Part shown: in pieces, positions 56,747 to 64,000 of the stretch
Layout: each line of letters starts with the position of its first letter
Numbering within the stretch: position 1 is the stretch's first letter
Origin: Hortaea werneckii
Lineage: Eukaryota; Ascomycota; Dothideomycetes; Mycosphaerellales; Teratosphaeriaceae
Length of the DNA stretch: 64,000 nucleotides
Assembly (NCBI GenBank): GCA_037044905.1
Contig: JBAOKB010000093.1
Span: forward strand, 558,001-622,000
Direction: 5' to 3'
Made by a program: the position numbers and the translations under genes
The notes under the pieces: generated by a model
Databases searched by the model: none
Told to the model about the DNA's origin: nothing
The model's input: only the letters and a program-made list of their open reading frames with translations

Positions 56747-58293
56747 TCAGATGGGAAGAGCGGACTTTGGTTCAGCAGTGTGGCCGTCATCGTCAACCTG
56801 CCTAGGCGACTGCAGGGTACGCCATGGGAACCACTTGCCTGTGAAGAGACGACAAAGACAGCCAAGAATGCCTGCGAGAAGTGCAGAGGCAGCAGTGCCG
56901 AGTCCCGCATAGGTCAGTAGCATCGATATCGCTGCAGTTGGAGGTAGATATTCAATCATTGTCGTGGGGTCAAAATGGGTCGTCAAGAGACTACCAGCAA
57001 TCGCACCGGTCGCGATCGAAGCGCAGATGCTGCCGACCAGTCCCATGACCTTCATCCAGCAGCCGATACTCAGAAGGGCGATGATGATCGTGTATATCAC
57101 GACGTTCGCCGCGCGCTGCAGCAAGCCGGCCCACTCGACCGTGACGAGCTCGGATATAGACCTTATGCTACCGTGCAAGCGCTCTGCGTCAAGGGCAGCG
57201 ATGCTTATGTTCTGCACTAGCAGGCTGACGTTGGCCATCTGCGCATGCAAGTCCAAGAACCAACGAGTTGGTAGTGTGTAAACTCAGATTTGCCTTCAAC
57301 AGCGCCTGAGTGATCCCCTGTTCTATTACCTCGTTGAGGTAACCGACAGCCTGGGCGTACTGGACTATACCGTCTTCTGCCTCCATCAAAACTTCTTTTC
57401 TGGCGAAGTGACAGTGCGCCAATGCCGTCGTGCACCGAAGAAAGGGCTTCTTGGGCGTAGCGCTTGCTGTTGGAGACATCCGTACCTGCCTCTTTGGCAC
57501 TTTTGGCGATACCATTTACCGCTGCGCGAAGAACTTCCAGATCGGCCTCCATCCGAGCCTCCCATTCCGCCCAAAGCTTCACTGTCTTCTCACGGCGCTG
57601 TTCATCATTCTGCACCATTTCAAGATGGCTCTGACGCATGGCAAGCTTCAGCTCTTTGAAGGTTGCACGAAAATCCTCGAGCTCCTCTGTGGATAGCGAC
57701 ACCGCGGTTCCCAGGTCCGCCATGGAATAAGCAAAGACCTTGTACATATGGATCGTCTCGTTTCGCTCCACCTCGCCACGCATCGCATGGCACATCGCCA
57801 CGGCATTCTGCTTCGAGTTCGAAAAGCTGGTCCATGTCCTGTCGTTGTCGGCAAGGCTCGACCGGCAGCTTTGAAGCTGTGCACGAGTGATGGCGTCGTA
57901 TTGCGGGTACAGCTGCTTTGAAGTTGTCTGTCCAGAGAAGCTCCAGCCAAACACTTTCTTCTTGGTTGTGATGACAGTGGGCACAAAATCTTTGCATGCG
58001 GACGGCACTAATGCCGGCTTCGCAACACTCCATTCGCAGACGGCCAAACGGGCGCTATACACGTCGACCTCTTCCATGATGAAGGCGTCAGGGCTACCAG
58101 ATGCCTCGTCGCCATCCGGCAGAACGGAACCGTCCAGGTGGGCACAGCTATGGAATAATCCGGCGGTCGCAACCCGAACGCAAGAAGGCTGCGTCTCAAG
58201 GTTCTTCAGACGGTCGAGTGTTCCCTTGATGCTATCGGGCAAAGGTCTGCCGAACAGAGTCTCCCGTAATGTCGTAGGCACCAGACGAGTCAT
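56747..58293 (-). CDS. Kar5-family nuclear membrane fusion protein, frame broken twice
   Basis: The N-terminal cysteine-rich Kar5/Tht1 block is clear (SCVRVATAGLFHSCAHLDG, VYSARLAVCEWSVAKPAL, SACKDF), followed by long amphipathic helices and then C-terminal hydrophobic segments (VVIYTIIIALLSIGCWMKV, AISMLLTYAGLGTAASALLA). Kar5 sits in the ER/nuclear envelope and acts in nuclear fusion after mating. Two +1 slips are inferred near 57411 (QEALSSVHDGIGAL to HFARKEVLMEAEDG) and near 57255 (TTNSLVL to DLHAQMANVSLLVQ). A signal-peptide-like sequence (MLSSQVIYLLSGYSFLPATL) lies just upstream at 58350-58440 in another frame, so the real start may be there, joined by an intron I could not resolve. Confidence 0.8.
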
Positions 58294-59000
58294 GGAGAGC
58301 TGTTATTGGTCAGCTGCATGTCACCTATGAGTAGAGCAGTTACTTGCCATGACGGGCAGAGTCCAGTTGAAGTGTTAGCGTAGCCGGAAGAAAAGAGTAG
58401 CCGGAAAGCAAATAGATGACTTGCGACGACAGCATCGTGATGCTGATCGCCGAGTCCGACGTTGTTGAAGGGACGTGGAAGATGCCGTCGAGGTTGTTGG
58501 AACCACGACTCAAGTGGTGAAGATTGGTGAAAGCAATCTCTGTGACAGAGGGAGAAGGGGTTGATCTTTTTGTCAATCGTCGTGTTGTAGGCGTTGGAAT
58601 CAGTGGCGATTTTGTTCAAATGGTTCAACCAGTATTGAAAGGCTTCAAAAAGACAGGTCTTGAAATTGCCCTTTTGAAGCTAGACTGCTCTGGGCATGTT
58701 TGATGCAAGCGTGTGATTGAGAAACGCTGGTTAGCAACACGTGATACCTTCTAGACCAGCACTCGTGCTTAATGGCAAAGTCGAGGGGTTCGCTTTAATT
58801 TTTGCGTCATGTGGCGTTTTGTCGTGCGCCAGGTGAAGTTCAGGCAGTCGACGCGCTGGAGATCAACGGACGCGTTATGGGTAGCAGCCGGGAGACGGAA
58901 GCTCCCGCGCGGGGACCGGTCTACTCGCGAAACCTCGTGCTGCTCCTTGAGAACAACCATACCAGCTGCGTTGGCCAGGCACGGTCACACTACAATCGCA
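58294..59000. promoter_or_regulatory. Divergent region between Kar5-like and uL6m genes
   Basis: About 700 bp. The left part may contain a signal-peptide exon of the Kar5-like gene (about 58340-58440, minus). The right part is the uL6m promoter; the upstream open frame from 58809 is not needed for the mitochondrial presequence. Confidence 0.45.
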
Positions 59001-59847
59001 ATGGCACGCCCCATATGTCGCAATGGCTCATCGCGGGCCCTGCGGTCAATATTCGATACATCTAGAACCAACGACGCTGCAGTACCGACCTTCCTCGCCC
59101 CGGCCTTCGCAAAAGGATTCCCGGCGCAAACCTCATCCTTCTCGACCACATCCCAATGTCGCTCCAAGATTGGCCGGGCGCCTCTGTCACTTCCGCCGGA
59201 AGTCACATTCACAGTCATGCAGATGCCATCCAAGGGTCAAGGGATGAACATTAGCCGGCAAGAGCCAGAGTCAGTGGCAGAGATCACAGGGCCTAGAGGC
59301 AAGATGAGCGTTACCATTCCGCCGTATATGAGCATCGTCGGCAATGAAGAGAATCGAACGCAGACACTTAGCGTGCTGAATGAGAAGGACCAACAACAGA
59401 GAACTATGTGGGGTGAGTTATGGCGCACATGCGCGCTAGACGCCGCATACACGTGCTAATATCTGGGTGACAGGCACGATACGAGCAGATCTCCAGAACC
59501 ACATCTTGGGTGTCAGTGAAGGGCACACAGCAATCCTCCGCTTGGTGGGCGTAGGTTACAGAGCAACCATCGAAGACAAGGCAGTCACCAAACAACCTGC
59601 GTACCCGGGCCAGAAGTTCGTCTCTCTCAAGGTGGGATATTCGCATCCTATCGAACTCGGTGTGCCACAAGGGGTCACTGCCAGCACGCCACAGCCGACC
59701 AGAATCCTTCTGGAAGGTGTCGAGAAAGAAGTCGTGATGCAGTTCGCCGCCGAGATCAAGCAGTGGCGGCGGCCTGAGCCGTACAAAGGCAAGGGAATCT
59801 TCGTCAACGATGAACAGATAAAGTTGAAGGCGAAGAAGATCAAATAG
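59001..59847 (+). CDS. Mitochondrial large-subunit ribosomal protein uL6m
   Basis: Exons are 59001-59412 and 59474-59847 with a 61 bp GTGAGT...ACAG intron; 261 residues. The N-terminus (MARPICRNGSSRALRSIFDT) is an arginine-rich presequence extending to SSFSTTSQCRSKIGR, a typical cleavage context. The body has the two L6 folds: ITGPRGKMSVTIPPYMSI and the conserved GVSEGHTAILRLVGVGYRA, with the C-terminal RRPEPYKGKGIFVNDEQIKL matching the bacterial L6 signature. It is a structural protein near the GTPase-associated region of the mitoribosome. The gene is intact. Confidence 0.92.
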
Positions 59848-60402
59848 ACCATGGATATGTATTATGCTGTACAAATATACTATTACTCACACTAGGCCTT
59901 CTCGCTTCTAAGATGTAGATGCGTGACCCCTGATATTTCTGATGCGCAGTCTAAGACGTCCCATCTTCTCAACGTGTCTATCTGTCTCTCGGCTTGACGC
60001 CATCATATAGCACGACTCTACTTCACCGCTTCCTCAATCGGTGGAGCAGCGGGAGTCTCATATGTAGCTTCTGCGCCCCAACTCTCCACGGGACATTTGA
60101 GCCAACATCACGCACTCACAGAGCTCCGCGCCGCTTCGACTGCTCTTGTGCGGATTGCCAAAATCTATGCCATGCAGCCAATCCTGGAGTTTGACGGGTT
60201 CGAACATGTCGGCTCCACGTTGAGCCGCACCCACACATGCGAGACCGGCTAGGTCTCTCTTCTCGAATTCAAACCTTGGGGTCATAAGGCGCTGAGCGCC
60301 CACACGTCAGCTACAGCCGCTGTCTTCATGAGCAAACGGAGACGCGAAAGCCTCACGATGACGTATATGAGGACGACCAGCTGGGCAATCTTCAGGTCCT
60401 AC
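59848..60402. other. Intergenic, about 550 bp, convergent
   Basis: Two facing 3' regions. Nothing else supported. Confidence 0.55.
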
Positions 60403-62058
60403 CTATGCAACGTCTGTGATGCGTATTTCTTGCGTAACAGTGATTTCGTTTTCCCTCTGTACTGGGGTTGCCTTTGCTTCCATAGAATGGCCAGCATGGA
60501 TGTCCTCGTCGATGGACTTGCCGTCACGGGACACTGGCATCATGCGATATGCGTTCGGCACTGCCTGTATGAGGCAAATGCCCCCATCAGCTTTCATATC
60601 GCGGTAGATTCTCATGTCATTTTACTCACCCACACCTCAGCTTGGCATCTTTCTGGGGTTGTATCCCAGAGAGCAAGCTCATCGTCTGCGCATGTCATGC
60701 TTTTGTTCATATCCACGGGAGCCTGCGCTTCATCCGCTGCCGAATGCGTACCGCTCAACCGGTGAGATATACTTTCCAATCCAGACGTGACCGTCCATCT
60801 GCGGACACGAAAGGCTGCACTGTGATTGTGTCGATAGTCGCGAGTGACTTTGTGACCTAGCTTTCTCAGTAGTGGTGTGTACGTCGGGATGCAAGCCACG
60901 AGGCAACCCACATGAATCTCGATCATGGACCAAGTGATTGGCTGTTGTGAATCAGTATAGCCTTTAATTTTCGCAAAACTCTCGACGCGCAGGATTTGGA
61001 CAACGGTGACGAAGATTCCAAGGCCGAATAAAGCTCCAAGACCAATCTGTGTTGTCCCGCATTAGCTGAGCAAGTGATGAGTTGGCAACCATGAATCTGG
61101 GTGTTACCTTTTTCCGAGCATCGAGCTGGAGGCCTTTGATGATTGGAAACGGTAGCGCGATGACGAGAAGATCAAGGCCGATAGTAGCACCTATGGCAAA
61201 GGGTCAGTTCCGCACAAGGAACCTGTCTCTGCGACGACCTCACACACCCGAAATGGCTGGGCGATGGAGATCTGTTAGCTACACTTTCTGGAGCAATGAC
61301 CTCGCAAATTTACGCACCAAAGTAGAAGGCGACTTCATTCACACAATTCCCAGCTATGTCGTTGTTCCAGACCTTCGCGGGCTTGAAGTAGGCAGAATTT
61401 GTTCAGCAATGAGCAATCAGCATTGAGGGTTAGGATTCGATGTACAATCTTACCGGATCGCACGAGAAGGCAAAGACGAAGGCAAATGCCACCGAGTTGA
61501 GTGTCACAAGTGCCATGGTCACCCACAAAATACTCCGATAGAGCTTTTTGAAGCCAGCCAGCTGATGATAGACCGACAAAAGTGACAGCTTAAAGCCAAG
61601 GATTCCCAATGCGTAGAGGGGCCCGCCAGCGTATTGAACCTGAATGCATTAGCCCAGTCGTGCGAATCCACGCAGCCGTCCTGTCTGACTTTAGAGTACT
61701 CCAGTATGTTCTCCTTCGGGATTTGATCATCGTCAAGGCCAAATCCCCATCTTGTCTCTGTACGCTGCAATCAGCCATCTAATCTTATGGTATCATCTCT
61801 TCGGAGTTGATCCCTTGCAGACGCACGGTATATGGTATTGGCACAGTACGCGGTACCCAGTATGAAACTGCTGAGTACTGCGGCGTCGTCGAGGCCAACG
61901 CCTCTCATAAAGACCAATTTGCAGTAGAGACGCAAGGCGCACGCGAAGAGCGACAATATCGAAAAAGCAACAGCGACCGCGATGATGGTAGATGCACCTG
62001 AGCTTTCAGGAACGCTGCTGAGATTGTAAACCCAGCCAATCGTGAAGGCCGGCGCCAT
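60403..62058 (-). CDS. Pth11-like seven-helix membrane protein (fungal rhodopsin-domain family)
   Basis: Inferred exons are 62058-61827, 61764-61690, 61639-61454, 61381-61318, 61190-61108 and 61046 onward. Hydrophobic helices include TIIAVAVAFSILSLFACALR, FSKV-like EYSKVQYAGGPLYALGILGF, LVTLNSVAFAFVFAFSCDP, GLDLLVIALPFPIIKGLQLD and IGLGALFGLGIFVTVVQILR, then MIEIHVGCLVACIPTYTPLL and a polar tail with CADDELALW. Family members are plasma-membrane sensors or proteins of unknown ligand, expanded in filamentous ascomycetes. Exon 1 ends one base out of phase with exon 2, and the tail appears to slip one base near 60615 (VWVSKM to MRIYRDMKADGG). So the model carries two unresolved single-base problems. 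A decayed copy lies 2.8 kb away. Confidence 0.82.
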
Positions 62059-63394
62059 GGCAGCGATAATGTGAAAGAGGCCCTCGTTCGAAGGCCACAG
62101 CAGAGAGCATCCTTCCCTAGATGATGGGGTCACGCTGTTTGGGCAACCGTCGAGGAAGTAACTGTCATGCTGGTACCTTAAAAGGTAGGGTCCCACGCAT
62201 GAACAGATGGTGGAGTCGCTAGTGCGCTCCAACCCTACTCTGCAGCCCCATGCAGTGTCTGTGGTGGAGAACCGGAGGTGAAGTTGAAACCTTGTATCCA
62301 ATCAGAAAACATGCCAATTGAGGGTTAGGTAGCGAATGTCCTTGAAATTGTACGCGTCACCTTGTCTCTTCCGCAACACTGCTGGCGGGGAAAAGTCCCA
62401 AGGTGCGTTATTGGGACGATGGAATGCAGAGTCAAGGTTCACACCCTCCGCTATACCTAGGTATATTCCTACCCTGTGCCACCATTGTGCATACCTAGGT
62501 ACAGATAACGCTAGCAAGCTTCACCAATTGCCAAGGTGCGGAGCTCCGGAAACGGAGCCGCCCACTTCTCAGACTCTTTCATATCGTAGCTCGACACTAT
62601 TCACATTTGCAACACCTCGTCCCTCACGACTCGCTCCCATTCAAATGCCACGCGGCTTCCTCTGTCTTTTGGATTGAGGTGATTTTGAATACACACTGTC
62701 ATCCACCACAGCCTAATCCACCGTCTCAGTTGCTACTCTCACACGCTCTTGGCGCTGCTATATCAACTTCACACTCAATTTACGTGAAGCGAAACGCCAG
62801 GCTAAGCCTTCTTCTTACAGCCATCTGAACAGATCTCACTCTTGTACCGTTGCCTACCCAAATTGACAACCTACGTTTTCCCATCGCTGCTGCCTCTTCA
62901 TGTCCTAGGTGAGCAGAGACAAGACGCTACGGTCTAGCGTAGATCTGTTCATCGAAGGACGCTTATGGTCATGCCAACTTGGAAGCCTACCATAGGTAGT
63001 TTCATTGCCATGATGGGGAATTCGACTGCTGCATTCTTTTCTCCTACAAGGTGTGACCCGTTGCCGCTGTATCAGACCTACTGTCTGTTTCGCTGCCCTG
63101 CGGCAAGCTTCAAGCAACTACTATCATTTTCGTCCCTGCCACGATGACTGCTATATGCAGCAATAAGACCTATCTCGAAGATGTCGTCGTAGTGATGGTT
63201 GGGAGAGATTCTCCGTTCATACACTTCTTCGTTTGCCATTTGCAGTGTCACCATTTGTTTGTTTGCTTCTGAAAAGCAAATATCCGTCGTACGTTTAGAT
63301 TATCCTTTTCCATCTTCTCTAGCCTTTATAGTCTTAGAATCTCTACATGCTCACCGGCTGCTAGCTAGTCCTATAGCCAATCCGGACAGGTGTC
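62059..63394. other. Intergenic, about 1.3 kb
   Basis: Upstream of the receptor gene. The stretch 62450-62510 repeats CCTAGGTA-type words. No coding region supported. Confidence 0.45.
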
Positions 63395-63705
63395 TAACAG
63401 CACTTTGGGCATTCCGTGTCCAGCGACTAGTATACCAGAGGGCAAACTCATTGTCCGCACAACTTATGATCTTGCTTGTGCGGATGAGAGCCGAGGTTTC
63501 AGCAGGCCCAGAGTCACGCTCGCGCCTCTATAAGCGTTTCTAGCGGAGATCATTGCCATTCCGTGGCAACGCTGCATTGTGGTTAGCGCGGAAGGTTCGA
63601 AAGATTCTGCTACCAAGCTTTCTAATACTGTAACTAGTGGCGTGTACGTAGGGAACAAATATAAGCTACGAACCATCCTACATGCATCTCAATCTCATTT
63701 CCTGA
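63395..63705 (-). pseudogene. Decayed 3' fragment of a Pth11-like gene
   Basis: Read on the minus strand, this piece aligns with the 3' part of the receptor gene at about 60640-60930. IEMHVG matches IEIHVG, FPTYTPLV matches IPTYTPLL, and CADNEFALW matches CADDELALW, but in three different frames and with stop codons between them. At DNA level, CCAGAGGGCAAACTCATTGT (63435-63454) matches CCAGAGAGCAAGCTCATCGT in the gene. Only the C-terminal third is present; helices 1-6 are missing. It is a relic of a duplication, not a working gene. Confidence 0.7.
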
Positions 63706-63788
63706 TTTTTCGAAGCGAGGAACAATAATTCAATCGTCTAGCAGATAGGCATTACTAGTCTTACACTAGCTGCTTACTTCATCACCAG

Positions 63789-64000
63789 GTGGTCAGATGA
63801 GCTTCAATACTATTGTCTAGGTGCAGAGTACTGCAACGTTGCCTACAAAGTAGGCGATTCTGTGGCAAAATTGTATGGTGGATGCGCAAAAGGACCAGAT
63901 GGAAAGGGCAACGGCGACTGCCATCATGGTCGGCAATGGCTTGCACTAATCGAGGGGCATCCTGCTGGGTATTGGCGTCACCCCGCTCAGGCCATGCACG
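63789..64000 (+). CDS. Exon of a cysteine-bearing protein, runs off the window
   Basis: After an acceptor-like CATCACCAG the frame starting TGG at 63790 stays open to the window end (70 codons). It reads WSDELQYYCLGAEYCNVAYK, then GGCAKGPDGKGNGDC and WLALIEGHPAGYW, with four Cys, many Gly and aromatic residues. The composition resembles the mature part of small secreted fungal proteins. There is no ATG in frame, so an upstream exon with the start must exist, unless this is antisense noise. No family recognised. Confidence 0.4.

Noticed and set aside
60140..60215. tRNA-like B box (GGGTTCGAAC)
   Set aside because: No matching A box or acceptor stem at tRNA spacing.
1482..62058. Programmed ribosomal frameshifting as cause of the frame breaks
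   Set aside because: Sites differ in direction and context, lack slippery heptamers with downstream structure, and occur in unrelated genes.

Overview
The window looks like nuclear DNA of a filamentous ascomycete (Pezizomycotina). A Dothideomycete is possible but the sequence does not prove it. The evidence is the short introns (about 43-130 bp, GTAAGT/GTATGT-type donors, CTAAC/CTGAC-like branch sites), the intergenic spacing of a few hundred to about 2,300 bp, and genes typical of these fungi: creC, creD, a Pth11-like receptor, a Kar5 homologue, a phospholipase B and a secreted NTF2-like protein. I recognise about 27 genes and found no RNA genes, CRISPR arrays or intact transposons.

Layout. 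1-7.4 kb: the 3' end of a small hydrophilic protein, a CUE-DUF1771-Smr protein and a fucose-permease-type MFS transporter, then a gene-free kilobase holding two decayed short-unit repeats. 7.4-16.4 kb: a PNPOx-like/ferredoxin-reductase-like flavoprotein, a dynamin-family GTPase, a GMPPA-type mannose-1-phosphate guanylyltransferase-like protein and a short-chain dehydrogenase. 16.5-22.4 kb: conserved or orphan hypotheticals. 22.9-29.7 kb: a HIRAN-SNF2-RING helicase (Rad5/HLTF type), the branched-chain ketoacid dehydrogenase E1-beta, a small probable mitochondrial protein and an isochorismatase-family hydrolase. 30-46 kb: six genes in a row on the minus strand, creD (arrestin), creC (WD40), phospholipase B, purine nucleoside permease, an Iks1-type kinase and a P450. 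48-60 kb: an FAD monooxygenase, a secreted NTF2-like protein, the tRNA 2'-O-methyltransferase Trm7, a second SDR, Kar5 and mitochondrial ribosomal protein uL6m. 60.4-64 kb: a Pth11-like seven-helix receptor, a decayed copy of its 3' end, and the start of a cysteine-bearing exon that runs off the window.

Two observations matter most. First, about eleven otherwise well-formed conserved genes carry single-base frame breaks, many of them beside runs of G or C. This points to consensus indel errors in the assembly, or less likely to widespread recent decay. One case is hidden: in the flavoprotein two compensating indels leave the ORF open but put the nucleotide-binding loop out of frame. Second, creD and creC, two components of the ubiquitin-linked arm of carbon catabolite repression, are immediate same-strand neighbours.

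Most genes are unrelated housekeeping functions without operon-like logic. The accessory parts are the repeat block at 6.7-7.3 kb, the P450/FAD-monooxygenase divergent pair and the receptor plus relic at the right end. I did not find a convincing new multi-gene system.
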